From positions 248,001 to 312,000 of the forward strand of contig NZ_QJPK01000002.1 in the NCBI RefSeq assembly GCF_003259195.1: 64,000 bases of DNA, in the 5' to 3' direction. Made by a program: the position numbers and the translations under genes. This DNA is from Paracoccus sediminilitoris. GTDB taxonomy: Bacteria; Pseudomonadota; Alphaproteobacteria; Rhodobacterales; Rhodobacteraceae. The notes under the pieces are model-generated. The model did not search any database. It saw only the letters and a program-made list of their open reading frames with translations, and was not told where the DNA came from. Shown here piece by piece: positions 16,240 through 24,966 of this stretch. Each line of letters starts with the position of its first letter. Position 1 is the stretch's first letter.

Positions 16240-17045
16240 CCGATCTGTGGGAAGGCGCGCTGATCGACACCCGCATCTGGCATGGCCGGCGGGGCGATGT
16301 GGCGCGCGACTTCCACTATCGCGCGACCTATCTGGCGGTGCCGGTGGCGGGGTTCGACGCGGGCGATCTGCCCGTCGCGGTGGACCGTGCGGCGGTGTGG
16401 CAGCTTCGCCGCCGCGATTTCGGCGCGCGGGACGGATCGTCGTTGCAGGGCTTCATCATGGGGCTGCTGGAACCCGCCGGGCTGTCGCAGGCCCGCCACG
16501 TCACGCTGGTCACCACGCCGCGCACGTCGGGATACGGGTTCAACCCGGTCAGCTTCTGGCTGTGCCGCGACGATGCGGGCGATCTGCGCGCCGTCCTGGC
16601 CGAGGTCTCGAACACCTTCGGGGAACGTCACCTTTATCTGTGCCACCGCCCCGATCGGGGTCCGATCACGCGCAGCGACCGGCTGACGGGCGAGAAGCTG
16701 TTTCACGTCTCGCCCTTCCTGCCGCGATCGGGGCGCTATGTCTTCCGCTTCGATGCGGGGCCGGATCGTTTCGGGGCCTGGGTCGACTGGATCGGCGCGG
16801 ATGGGACGGTGCGGCTGGGGACTTCGATGGTGGGGCCCGCGCGGGCCATGACGCGGCGCGGTGTCCGGGCCGCCGCCCTGCGTCGCCCGCTTCAGGCACA
16901 GCGGATCATGGCGCTGATCCACTGGCAGGCCGCGCAACTTTTCGGACGGGGCGTCCGTTACTTGAGAAAGCCCGCGCAGAAGGCCGTCAGGGCCTCGGAC
17001 GCGACCGCGTTGGACCGCGGCAAGGGATCACATGACAGGGGATGA
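16236..17045 (+). CDS. DUF1365 family protein
   Basis: A 269-residue protein of the DUF1365 family, typically linked to fatty-acid modification operons. Conserved stretches are the N-terminal ALIDTRIWHGRRGDVARDFH, YGFNPVSFWLCRD, LAEVSNTFGERHLYL and EKLFHVSPFLPRSGRYVF. No biochemical activity is securely known to me. It lies between the FAD oxidoreductase and the cyclopropane-synthase-like gene in one coupled operon, so a step in modifying unsaturated phospholipid acyl chains is the best inference. Confidence 0.85.
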   Translation: MTDLWEGALIDTRIWHGRRGDVARDFHYRATYLAVPVAGFDAGDLPVAVDRAAVWQLRRRDFGARDGSSLQGFIMGLLEPAGLSQARHVTLVTTPRTSGYGFNPVSFWLCRDDAGDLRAVLAEVSNTFGERHLYLCHRPDRGPITRSDRLTGEKLFHVSPFLPRSGRYVFRFDAGPDRFGAWVDWIGADGTVRLGTSMVGPARAMTRRGVRAAALRRPLQAQRIMALIHWQAAQLFGRGVRYLRKPAQKAVRASDATALDRGKGSHDRG

Positions 17046-17054
17046 CGAATAACG

Positions 17055-18215
17055 ATGCTGCTGCAAGGACGACTGTCACGCCAGTTCCTGGAAACCGCCG
17101 AGCGTATCGAACGCGGCACGCTGACCATCACTACGCCCGATGGCGCCATCCATGCCTTTGGCGGCGTCCATCCCGGCCCTGACGCGCATCTGATCATCCA
17201 TGACTGGCGCATGGTGCCCGCGCTGGCCGCCAAGGGCGACATCGGCATGACCGAAGCCTATCGCGACGGCTGGTGCGACACCCCCGATCTGGAAGCTCTG
17301 CTGACCGTCGCCTTGCTGAACGAGGACGTGCTGGACCGCTATATCTATGGCAACCGGTTGCAGGCGATGGCGACCAAGGCGCTCTATTTCTTCAACCGCA
17401 ACACCAAGGCCGGGTCGCGTCGCAACATCCAGGCGCATTACGACCTGGGTAACCAGTTCTATGGCCTGTGGCTGGATGACAGCATGACCTACAGCTCGGG
17501 CATCTATGCGCCGGGCGACGACCTGACCGCGGCCCAGCATCGCAAATACGACCGCATCATCGACAACCTGTCGGGCAATTCGGGCCGCCTGCTGGAGGTC
17601 GGCTGCGGCTGGGGCGGTTTCGCCGAACGGGCCATGGCACGCGGCGATTTCGCGCCCAAGGGCCTGACGCTGTCGGTCGAACAGGCCGAATATGCGCGCA
17701 ACCGTCTGGGGCAGGGGGCCGACATCGCGCTGCAGGATTACCGCGACGAGGCCGGGAAATACGACCACGTCGTGTCGATCGAGATGTTCGAGGCCGTGGG
17801 CGAGAAATTCTGGCCAGTCTATTTCGGCAAGCTGGGCCATGTGCTGGCCGACAAGGGACGGGCGATGATCCAGACGATCACCGTGGCCGACCGTTATTTC
17901 GACCGCTATCGCAGCGGCCCGGACATGATCCGCAGCTTCATCTTTCCGGGCGGCATGCTGCCGTCCCCCACACGGTTCCAGGCCGAGGCCGCCCGCGCCG
18001 GCCTGCGGGTCGAGGACAGCTTCGGCTTTGGCCGCGACTATGCCCGCACGCTGCGCGAATGGCTGGTGCGGTTCGACGCGGCCCTGCCGCAGATCCGCAG
18101 CCTGGGTTTCGACGATGCCTTCATCCGCGTCTGGCGCTTCTATCTGGCCGCCTGCGCAGCGTCGTTCGAGGTCGGGCGCACCGACGTGATCCAATACCGT
18201 CTTGCCCATGCGTGA
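17055..18215 (+). CDS. cfa: cyclopropane-fatty-acyl-phospholipid synthase-family methyltransferase
   Basis: A 386-residue SAM-dependent methyltransferase acting on double bonds of membrane phospholipids. The SAM motif LLEVGCGWGGFAERAM lies near residues 177-192. Family landmarks are NIQAHYDLGNQFYGLWLDDS, YSSGIYAPGDDLTAAQHRKY, SIEMFEAVGEKFWPVYF and DMIRSFIFPGGMLPSP. Length matches Cfa proteins. It is third in the operon, 9 bases after DUF1365. In Rhodobacter related methyltransferases act in cyclopropane and furan fatty-acid synthesis; which product is made here cannot be told. Confidence 0.9.
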   Translation: MLLQGRLSRQFLETAERIERGTLTITTPDGAIHAFGGVHPGPDAHLIIHDWRMVPALAAKGDIGMTEAYRDGWCDTPDLEALLTVALLNEDVLDRYIYGNRLQAMATKALYFFNRNTKAGSRRNIQAHYDLGNQFYGLWLDDSMTYSSGIYAPGDDLTAAQHRKYDRIIDNLSGNSGRLLEVGCGWGGFAERAMARGDFAPKGLTLSVEQAEYARNRLGQGADIALQDYRDEAGKYDHVVSIEMFEAVGEKFWPVYFGKLGHVLADKGRAMIQTITVADRYFDRYRSGPDMIRSFIFPGGMLPSPTRFQAEAARAGLRVEDSFGFGRDYARTLREWLVRFDAALPQIRSLGFDDAFIRVWRFYLAACAASFEVGRTDVIQYRLAHA

Positions 18216-19467
18216 CGGCCCCCGGCCAGCGGATCCACCGCGGGCCGAGGTTCTGGCCTATGGCGCGCTGGCCGCGCCCCTGGCCTTTGGCGGGCTGCCG
18301 CTTTATATCCACGCGCCCGATTTCTATGCCGCCGATCTGGGCGTGGGGCTGGCGGCCCTGGGGGTCGTGCTGGCCGCCCTGCGCGCGGTCGACGCGGTGC
18401 AGGACCCGCTGGTCGGTTGGGCGGGCGACCGCTGGCCCCGGGCGCGTCCCGCGATGATGGTGGCGGGCGCGGTGGCGCTGGTGGCCGGTGTGGCGGGCCT
18501 GTTTGCGCCGATGGGCCTGCCGCTGCTGGTCTGGTTCGGGTTGATGATGGTGCTGGCCAGTCTTGGGCACAGCCTGATTTCGGTGAACCTGATGACCTAT
18601 GGCGGGGTCTGGCGCGATGCGCCCGCCGCCAAGTCCCGCATCAGCGGTTTTCGCGAAGGCTTTGGATTGGCGGGGCTGATCCTGGCGGTGTCGCTGCCCG
18701 CCGGATTGGCCGTGGTGGTGGGACGCCAGGCATCGCTGATGGCACTGGCAGGGGTGCTGGCGATTGGCATGGCGATCTGCCTGCCCCTGTTCCTGCGATG
18801 GCGGCAAGGCGCGCGTTTCGACCTGCAGGCCGCGCCCGATGCCGCCCCGCCGGGCCTGCGCGCCTTTGGACCCTTCTATGCGGTGGCGGGGCTGGTCTTG
18901 TTGTCGGCAGCCTTTCCTGCGGCGCTGATCCTGATGCTGGTCCGCGACCTTCTGGGGGCCGAGGATCTGGCCGGGGCCTTCCTGCTCGCCTATTTCGTGG
19001 CGGCCCTGCCGGGGGCGGCCATGGCGGGGCATCTGGGCGGGCGTTTCGGCGCCGTGCCGGTCTGGACGGGCGCGCTGATCCTGTCGATCGCCGGGTTTGC
19101 GGGTGCCTTGGCATTGGGGCCGGGGACCGTGGGGCTGTTCTTTGTCATCTGCCTGGTGACGGGCCTGACCTTCGGTGCGGATCTGGTCCTGCCGCCGGCG
19201 ATCCTGTCGGCGCGGATCGGGGCCACGGGCAGCGCCGCCGCCGCCACCCGCGCCCATGCGGGGCTGGCCTTCCTGACCAAGGCGGCGCTGGCGCTGGCGG
19301 GGGCCATCGCGCTGCCGCTGCTGGCGCGGGCGGGGTTTCGTCCTGCGGCATCGAACCCGGAACAGGCGCTGGACGCGCTGCGTTGGATCTATGCGGGTCT
19401 GCCGCTGGTGCTGCGTGCGCTGGCGATCGGCCTGTTGATCCAATTTCACCGGAAGGGCCGGATATGA
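18208..19467 (+). CDS. MFS/GPH-type transporter
   Basis: A 419-residue inner-membrane protein with about twelve hydrophobic helices. The helix 2-3 region ALRAVDAVQDPLVGWAGDRW and the SRISGFREGFGLAG stretch resemble glycoside-pentoside-hexuronide (MelB-like) symporters. The start at 18208 lies 8 bases inside the end of cfa. The homologous position in the Rhodobacter sphaeroides RSP_1087-1091 cluster also holds a transporter of this type. A lipid or lipid-precursor substrate is possible but unproven; no sugar-pathway gene is near. Confidence 0.8.
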   Translation: MRDGPRPADPPRAEVLAYGALAAPLAFGGLPLYIHAPDFYAADLGVGLAALGVVLAALRAVDAVQDPLVGWAGDRWPRARPAMMVAGAVALVAGVAGLFAPMGLPLLVWFGLMMVLASLGHSLISVNLMTYGGVWRDAPAAKSRISGFREGFGLAGLILAVSLPAGLAVVVGRQASLMALAGVLAIGMAICLPLFLRWRQGARFDLQAAPDAAPPGLRAFGPFYAVAGLVLLSAAFPAALILMLVRDLLGAEDLAGAFLLAYFVAALPGAAMAGHLGGRFGAVPVWTGALILSIAGFAGALALGPGTVGLFFVICLVTGLTFGADLVLPPAILSARIGATGSAAAATRAHAGLAFLTKAALALAGAIALPLLARAGFRPAASNPEQALDALRWIYAGLPLVLRALAIGLLIQFHRKGRI

Positions 19468-20210
19468 GCAGCGACAAGACCCCCGAACGCATTTGGATCA
19501 TCGGCGCAAGCGACGGAATCGGGCAGGCGCTGGCCAAGGCCTGGTCGGCGCGCGGCGCGCATGTGATCCTGTCCGCCCGCAGTCGCGAGCCGCTGGAAAA
19601 GCTGGCCGCCCAGCTGGGCCGTGCCGATGTGCAGGTGCTGGATGTCGCCGACCGCGCCAGCGTGCAGGCCGCAGCCGATGCCATCAGCGCCGATGGTCCC
19701 GTCGACCGAATCGTGCATCTGGCCGCCATGTACGATCCTGGCCGCATCGCCGATCTGGACCCCGACAAGGCCGCCCAGATCGTCACCGTGAACCTGACCG
19801 GCAGCTTTCACATCGCCCAGATCGGCCCCAAGGTCCTGCGCGCGGGCGGACAGCTGGCGCTGACCGGATCGGTGGCAGGTTATGTCGGGTTGCCGCAGGG
19901 GCAGATCTATTCGGCGTCGAAGGCGGGGGTCATCAACCTGGCGGAATCGCTGCGGGCGGAACGGACCGATCTGGACATCCGCTTGATCTGTCCGGGTTTC
20001 GTGGAAACGCGGCTGACCGAAAAGAACGATTTCAAGATGCCCGCCATCATCAAGCCCGAGGAAGCCGCCAAGGCCATCATGAAGGGCCTTGAGGGCGGCA
20101 GCTTCGAGATCCACTTTCCCCATCGCCTGACGCGGTCGCTGAAGCTGATCCGGGCGCTGCCCTATGCGCTGTCGATGCGCCTGACCCGACGGCTGAGCCG
20201 CGAGGACTGA
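19464..20210 (+). CDS. short-chain dehydrogenase/reductase
   Basis: A 248-residue classical SDR. The cofactor loop is IIGASDGIGQAL (near residues 12-23), the catalytic serine lies in TGSVAGYVG and the Tyr/Lys pair in YSASKAG. The C-terminus (HFPHRLTRSLKLIRALP) is basic and hydrophobic, suggesting membrane contact as in fatty-acyl reductases. It overlaps the transporter gene by four bases and precedes the TspO-like gene by three. The substrate is unknown; the operon suggests an oxidised lipid or carbonyl product. Confidence 0.85.
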   Translation: MSSDKTPERIWIIGASDGIGQALAKAWSARGAHVILSARSREPLEKLAAQLGRADVQVLDVADRASVQAAADAISADGPVDRIVHLAAMYDPGRIADLDPDKAAQIVTVNLTGSFHIAQIGPKVLRAGGQLALTGSVAGYVGLPQGQIYSASKAGVINLAESLRAERTDLDIRLICPGFVETRLTEKNDFKMPAIIKPEEAAKAIMKGLEGGSFEIHFPHRLTRSLKLIRALPYALSMRLTRRLSRED

Positions 20211-20213
20211 TCC

Positions 20214-20936
20214 ATGACCAACCGCAGCTGGGCCATCCTTGTGCTGATCGCGGCAATCGCCTTCGCGCTGTCGCCTGTGATCTTTCCGGGCTTTGCGGGC
20301 TATGATGCCGACCTGTTCCCGATCCCGCAGGAAAACCCGCCCGTGCAGCCTGCAGGCTGGGCCTTTTCCATCTGGGGCGTGATCTATCTGTGGCTGATCC
20401 TAGGCGCGGCATACGGGCTGTGGCGGCGGGCCGATGACGAGGACTGGGCCACCATGCGCCCCGCCCTGCTGATCAGCCTTGCGGTGGGTTTCCTGTGGAT
20501 CCCCGTCGCGCAGGTGCTGCCCGGTCTGGCAACGCTGATGATCCTGGTGATGATGGTGTCGGCCATCGTGGCCATGCTGTGGGCGGGCCGACGCGATCTC
20601 TGGCTGGAAGGGCGGCCCGTCGCCCTCTACGCGGGTTGGCTGACGGCAGCGTCGGGGGTATCCATCGGCATCTGGTTGGCGGGGCATGGCATCCTGTCCC
20701 AGCAGATGGCCGCCATCCTGTGCCTGATCGGCATCTGTGCCGTCGCCCTGACCGTTATGACGATGCGGCCCGAAGAATGGGCCTATCCCGCCGCGGTGAT
20801 CTGGGCTTTGATCGGAATCATTGTCGCCAACCTTGCCAGCGGCAATACGGTGATCGTCATTCTTGCCCTGATCGGTGCGATCGCACTGGCCGCCCGCGCG
20901 GCGATGGGGCTGAAACGCAAAGGACAAGCAAGATGA
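20214..20936 (+). CDS. TspO/MBR-like multi-pass membrane protein
   Basis: A 240-residue integral membrane protein with about seven hydrophobic helices. The segment PAGWAFSIWGVIYLWLILGA (from about residue 45) resembles the tryptophan-rich second helix of TspO/MBR (translocator protein) relatives, and members of this longer family are commonly named so. TspO of Rhodobacter modulates photopigment gene expression and binds porphyrins, but this protein is longer and lacks several canonical residues, so function is open. It is coupled with the exported peroxidase gene by an ATGA-type overlap. Confidence 0.65.
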   Translation: MTNRSWAILVLIAAIAFALSPVIFPGFAGYDADLFPIPQENPPVQPAGWAFSIWGVIYLWLILGAAYGLWRRADDEDWATMRPALLISLAVGFLWIPVAQVLPGLATLMILVMMVSAIVAMLWAGRRDLWLEGRPVALYAGWLTAASGVSIGIWLAGHGILSQQMAAILCLIGICAVALTVMTMRPEEWAYPAAVIWALIGIIVANLASGNTVIVILALIGAIALAARAAMGLKRKGQAR

Positions 20937-21478
20937 AACGCCGCCTGTTCCTGTCGCTGGCCACGGTCATCTCGGCCATGGGGCTGACCAGCGTCGCATC
21001 CCGCGCGGCCGATGCGCCGGCCTTTCGCTTTCCCTCGATCGACGGAGGCGAATACGACACGGCCGATTGGCGGGGCAAGCCGGTCCTGGTGGTGAACACG
21101 GCCTCGCTTTGCGGTTTTGCGGGGCAGCTGACCGACATGCAGGCGCTGCATGACGCCTATGGCGATCGCGGGCTGGTGGTGCTGGCCGTCCCTTCGGATG
21201 ATTTCAATCAGGAACTGGCCAGCGGCAAGGAGGTCAGCGAATATTGCCAGATGGAATATGGCATCACCCTGCCGATGACCGACATCCTGCCGGTGGCCAA
21301 GGGCGAGGTTCACCCCTTTTACGCCTGGGTTCGGCAGCAGACGGGTTTCGTGCCCAAGTGGAATTTCAACAAGGTCCTGATCGGCCCGGATGGCGCGATC
21401 CTTGGCAGCTGGGGGTCCTTCACCAAGCCCGGTGGTCCGCAGATCAGCGCGTTGTTTGAACCCTATCTGCAGGGTTAG
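20933..21478 (+). CDS. exported glutathione-peroxidase-family thiol peroxidase
   Basis: A 181-residue precursor with a signal peptide (MKRRLFLSLA start, cleavage near residue 26). The glutathione peroxidase fold is clear: Cys60 in VNTASLCGFAGQ, Gln93 in DDFNQE and Trp143/Asn in KWNFNKVLIG give the usual catalytic tetrad, with Cys in place of selenocysteine. It should reduce hydroperoxides, probably lipid peroxides, in the periplasm. It closes the seven-gene operon from 14917 and ends one base before the convergent SDR gene. Confidence 0.88.
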   Translation: MKRRLFLSLATVISAMGLTSVASRAADAPAFRFPSIDGGEYDTADWRGKPVLVVNTASLCGFAGQLTDMQALHDAYGDRGLVVLAVPSDDFNQELASGKEVSEYCQMEYGITLPMTDILPVAKGEVHPFYAWVRQQTGFVPKWNFNKVLIGPDGAILGSWGSFTKPGGPQISALFEPYLQG

Positions 21479-21479
21479 A

Positions 21480-22145
21480 TCACCACGGGACCACTTGGCC
21501 CTTCCAGTCGCGGAAACTGCCCGTGTCATCGGGGCTCAGCCTGTCGATGACCGCCAGCAGCGCCTCGGCACTGTCATCGGGCGTGATGGTCGGATAACGG
21601 GCGGCATATCTGGCCGTCAGCGGCGTTTCCACGGTGCCCGGATGCAGCGCTACCAGAATGGCGTTGCGGTTGCGGCGGCGATATTCGATGGCGGCGGTGC
21701 GGATGATCTGGTTCTGGGCGGCCTTGGCGGCGCGATAGGACACCCATCCCCCCAAGCCATTATCCCCGATCGATCCGACCCGCGCCGACAGCGAAGCCAG
21801 AACCGATCGCCGGTCGCTGGCCAACAAGGGCGCGAAATGCGCGATGACCAGCGCCACCCCCGTCGCATTCAGCGCGAATTGCGCCGCCATCGCCTGTGCA
21901 TCCACCGCGTCCATGGTCTTTTCGGGCTGATGCCCGCCGACGACCAGCGCGCCCGTAGCATTGAAGATCAGGTCGAACCGCCTGTCGGACAGCCGCGCGG
22001 CGTGATCGCGCAGCGTATCCGGACGCGTCACGTCCAGCCCGTCCGCGCTGCGCGACAAGCCCGTGACATCGGCCCCTGCATCGCGAAGCCGGTCGCACAG
22101 GGCGGCGCCGATGCCGCCCGATGCCCCGATGACCAGCGCCTGCAT
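21480..22145 (-). CDS. short-chain dehydrogenase/reductase, C-factor-like
   Basis: A 221-residue SDR with cofactor loop VIGASGGIGAAL at the N-terminus, serine region LSARVGSIGDN and the Tyr-x3-Lys pair in YRAAKAA. The Asn-Ala-Thr-Gly in place of the usual NNAG and the overall size resemble C-factor (CsgA) type SDRs. The start at 22145 overlaps the DUF2177 stop; the open frame upstream is not conserved-looking. It is the last gene of the photolyase operon. Substrate unknown. Confidence 0.82.
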   Translation of the reverse strand: MQALVIGASGGIGAALCDRLRDAGADVTGLSRSADGLDVTRPDTLRDHAARLSDRRFDLIFNATGALVVGGHQPEKTMDAVDAQAMAAQFALNATGVALVIAHFAPLLASDRRSVLASLSARVGSIGDNGLGGWVSYRAAKAAQNQIIRTAAIEYRRRNRNAILVALHPGTVETPLTARYAARYPTITPDDSAEALLAVIDRLSPDDTGSFRDWKGQVVPW

Positions 22146-22543
22146 CAGACGAACCAGCGCGTAATCATCACCCCGGCCCAAGCCGACGCACCCGTCAGCG
22201 CACCACCCCACAGCGTGTCGGTGATGACCTGCTCCCACGACCACGGGCGCAGCGTGGCAAGATTGGTGAATTCATATGTGCCATAGCACATCAACCCGAT
22301 CAGCGCCCCGCCGATCAACGCCTGCACGGGCTGGTTCGCCTTCAATGCCGGAACCGACACGAAATAGAGCATACCCACGATATAGAGCGAATAGAAGAAC
22401 GCCGCCGGACCGATCCGGAAGGGATCGGCCAGCAGGTCGCCCACATGGCGTTCAAAGACCGGGCGGATCAGCTTGCTGATGCCCACCGCATCCACCGCCA
22501 GAAAGATGACCAGTGTCGAGACATAGAGGATGACCATTTGCAT
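22145..22543 (-). CDS. DUF2177 family membrane protein
   Basis: A 132-residue protein with four hydrophobic helices. The DUF2177 pattern is visible: LAVDAVGISKL, a central IGPAAFFYSLYIVGMLYFV, GLMCYGTYEFTNLATLRPW and a C-terminal DTLWGGALTG. The family has no known function but is often found with photolyase and cyclopropane-synthase genes in proteobacteria. AAGGAA precedes the ATG. It lies 11 bases after the photolyase gene and overlaps the SDR by one base. Confidence 0.85.
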   Translation of the reverse strand: MQMVILYVSTLVIFLAVDAVGISKLIRPVFERHVGDLLADPFRIGPAAFFYSLYIVGMLYFVSVPALKANQPVQALIGGALIGLMCYGTYEFTNLATLRPWSWEQVITDTLWGGALTGASAWAGVMITRWFV

Positions 22544-22554
22544 CGGATGTTCCT

Positions 22555-23931
22555 TCAGGATTTCACGGTTTCATAGGCGTCAAGCGCGCGTTGCCGACCC
22601 TCGGCCAGGGAAATGGCGGGGGTGGGCTTATGCGTCAGGTCGATCTTCCACGACCGGGGGGTGGCGGCGGCGAACTCTTTGGCGCCCTCGGCGTCGGGCT
22701 GCAGCCAATGGTCGCGATATCGGCTTTTCTCGTCGAATTTCTCGGCCTGGGTTTCGGGGTTGAAGACCCGGAAGAAGGGTGAGGCATCTGGCCCGCAACC
22801 CGCCACCCATTGCCAGTTCATCGCATTCGAGGCCGCATCCCAATCGATCAGGCAGTGCGCGAACCAGTCCAGCCCCACGCGCCAGTCGGTCAGCAGATGC
22901 TTGGTCAGATAGCTGCCGGTGATCATGCGGACGCGGTTGTGCATCTGGCCGGTGACATAAAGCTCGCGCATGCCGGCATCGACCATCGGCACGCCTGTCA
23001 TCCCGCGCCGCCAGTCCCGCGCGTCATTGTTGTCGCGTTTCCATGGGAAATCGGTCCATTCCTCGCGCCAAGGGGTGCTGGCCATGTCGGGGGCTTCGTG
23101 GAACAATTCACGGGCGAATTCGCGCCAGCACAGTTCGGACAGGAAATGATCGATCCCCCGCTGGCCGTCCTGAAGGGCAGGCTGGCAGTGGTGCCAGATG
23201 CGGCGGGCGCTGATCTCGCCTACGGCCAGCGCATCCGACAAGTTCGAGGTCGCGCGTGGCCGCCAGGGATGGTCGCGGTGTTCCTTGTAGTCGGGCAGGG
23301 TGCCGTCCAGGAATTCGTCCAGACGGGTCATGGCCTCATCCTCGCCGGGGCGGATGTGGTCGGCGACGATGTCCCAGCCACGGTCCATGGCGGCGCGGGC
23401 CTCGGGCCAGTCGGTGCCGTCGCTCTCGGGCCAGCGGTCGGGGGACGACAGGCTGGGCGCGGGCAGGGGCGGGGCGATGTCGGTCTGGCGCACGGCCTTC
23501 CAGAAGGGGGTAAAGACCTTGTAGACGCCGCCGGTCTTGGTCAGCACCGATGCCCGCGGCACAAGATCGGCAAGTTCATGCAGGTGCAGCGTCGCGCCGC
23601 CCCGTTCGACCGCAGCCTGCAATCCGTAATCGCTGGCAAAGGGGAAGCCGACGGTGGTGTGAACCGCGCTGGCACCGGTTTCACGGGCGATCTGTTCCAG
23701 AACCTCGGCCGGATCGCCGCGTCGCACGATCAGCTTGCTGTGGCGCTGATGCAGCGAGGCTTCCAGGCGGGGCAGGGACATTGCCTGCCGTTGGGCGCTG
23801 GCGGGGTGGTCGCGGGCTTCGGCAGGGTCCAGGATGACCAGCGGGATCACGGCACCATCCTTGGCGGCGGCGACAAGGGCGGGGTGGTCGTCCAGCCGCA
23901 GCACCCGTCTGAACCAGCAGATCACCGTCAT
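22555..23931 (-). CDS. phrB: deoxyribodipyrimidine photolyase (cryptochrome/photolyase family)
   Basis: A 458-residue flavoprotein that splits UV-induced pyrimidine dimers using light. The N-terminal antenna domain begins ICWFRRVLRLDDHPALVAA. The C-terminal FAD domain has the WREFARELFHEAPDM region, GMRELYVTGQMHNRVRMI, LDWFAHCLIDWDAASN, and the class I photolyase stretch NWQWVAGCGPDASPFFRVFN. The start at 23931 has AAGGAGA upstream. It leads an operon with DUF2177 and SDR and faces cobA across 150 bases. In Rhodobacter sphaeroides the photolyase phrA is a known target of the RpoE singlet-oxygen response. Confidence 0.92.
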   Translation of the reverse strand: MTVICWFRRVLRLDDHPALVAAAKDGAVIPLVILDPAEARDHPASAQRQAMSLPRLEASLHQRHSKLIVRRGDPAEVLEQIARETGASAVHTTVGFPFASDYGLQAAVERGGATLHLHELADLVPRASVLTKTGGVYKVFTPFWKAVRQTDIAPPLPAPSLSSPDRWPESDGTDWPEARAAMDRGWDIVADHIRPGEDEAMTRLDEFLDGTLPDYKEHRDHPWRPRATSNLSDALAVGEISARRIWHHCQPALQDGQRGIDHFLSELCWREFARELFHEAPDMASTPWREEWTDFPWKRDNNDARDWRRGMTGVPMVDAGMRELYVTGQMHNRVRMITGSYLTKHLLTDWRVGLDWFAHCLIDWDAASNAMNWQWVAGCGPDASPFFRVFNPETQAEKFDEKSRYRDHWLQPDAEGAKEFAAATPRSWKIDLTHKPTPAISLAEGRQRALDAYETVKS

Positions 23932-24081
23932 CGCATTCTCCTTGTTGCCTGTCCTGACATCACGCATCACCGCGTGGAAAGTTTCATCGCATCCGCAACT
24001 TGCATTCCCGATGCGCGGCATTGTCACACCCGCGCGGGGTGGTATAGCTGTCCCCACACCCGATGCAGAGGCCCCCAGACA

Positions 24082-24837
24082 TTGCCCGATCATGCCCCCA
24101 GCCCCGGTTTCGTCTCGCTCGTCTCGGCGGGGCCGGGTGATCCCGAACTGCTGACGCTGAAGGCCGCGCGACTCTTGGCGCAGGCGGATGTGGTGCTGTT
24201 CGACGACCTGGCATCCGGTCCGGTGCTGGATCATGCGGGGCCCGATGCGGAACTGATCGCGGTGGGCAAGCGCGCGGGGCGTCCCTCGGCCAAGCAGGAG
24301 GCGGTGAACGAGCTGATCATCCAGCACGCCCGCGCCGGCAAGCGGGTCGTGCGGCTGAAATCGGGCGATGCGGGCATCTTCGGGCGCCTGGAGGAAGAGC
24401 TGATTGCCCTGACGCAGGCAAATATCCCCTTCGAGATCGTGCCTGGCGTAACGTCAGCCAGCGCGGCGGCGGCGGCCATCGGCATGCCCCTGACGCGCCG
24501 CCTGACCGCGCGCCGGGTGCAGTTCGTGACGGGCGCCGACGTGACGGGGCAGCTGCCCGGCGACATCAACTGGGCGGCGCTTGCCGATCCGGCGGTGACG
24601 ACGGTGGTCTTCATGGGCCAGCGCAGTTTTCCCAAGATGGCGCAAGGACTTGTCGAACACGGGCTGCCCGGCACCACGCCCGCGGTCTTTGCCGAAGCGG
24701 TGGGCCACCCCACGCAGCGCCTTGTGCGCACGACCGTCGACGGGCTTGCGCAGATGCTGCGCCAAGGTCCTGTCAGCCAGCCCGGGCTAATCATCTATGG
24801 CCCCCTGGCCCTGCCGGTCAGCAAGGAAACGACGTGA
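24082..24837 (+). CDS. cobA: uroporphyrinogen-III C-methyltransferase (SUMT/CobA type)
   Basis: A 251-residue tetrapyrrole methylase that makes precorrin-2, the branch point to cobalamin and siroheme. Motifs are VSAGPGDPELLTLKA, a proline-lacking GDAGIFGRLEEE in place of the usual GDPFIFGRGGEE, VPGVTSASAAAA, PLTRR and FMGQRS. There is no in-frame ATG near the conserved N-terminus; TTG at 24082 with AGAGG upstream is the most plausible start. The family also includes other precorrin methylases; the N-terminal and PLTRR motifs favour SUMT. The other tetrapyrrole genes are not in the window. Confidence 0.82.
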   Translation: MPDHAPSPGFVSLVSAGPGDPELLTLKAARLLAQADVVLFDDLASGPVLDHAGPDAELIAVGKRAGRPSAKQEAVNELIIQHARAGKRVVRLKSGDAGIFGRLEEELIALTQANIPFEIVPGVTSASAAAAAIGMPLTRRLTARRVQFVTGADVTGQLPGDINWAALADPAVTTVVFMGQRSFPKMAQGLVEHGLPGTTPAVFAEAVGHPTQRLVRTTVDGLAQMLRQGPVSQPGLIIYGPLALPVSKETT

Positions 24838-24863
24838 TTTTCAAGGGGTGACCGGGCGCCGAT

Positions 24864-24920
24864 TGCATAAAATGCAGAAGAACGCGGACTAGCCAAAGGG
24901 ATAGGTTAAGCCCATCTTTA
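24864..24920 (+). promoter_or_regulatory. possible regulatory region upstream of the RTX gene
   Basis: This AT-richer stretch between cobA and the RTX gene contains an inverted repeat TGCAT-AAA-ATGCA (24864-24876). It also has TTAA-N7-TTTA (24906-24920), one mismatch from the CtrA pattern TTAA-N7-TTAA. Neither is proof of binding. No clear ribosome site precedes the RTX ATG at 24967. Confidence 0.3.
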
Positions 24921-24966
24921 GGGTAATCCCGAGTCACCCGCCCCCGCGGCGCACATCCGAAATATC

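Noticed and set aside
23944-24060. N-terminal extension of the photolyase frame past base 23931
   Set aside because: AAGGAGA stands directly before the ATG at 23931 and the family's N-terminus begins there.
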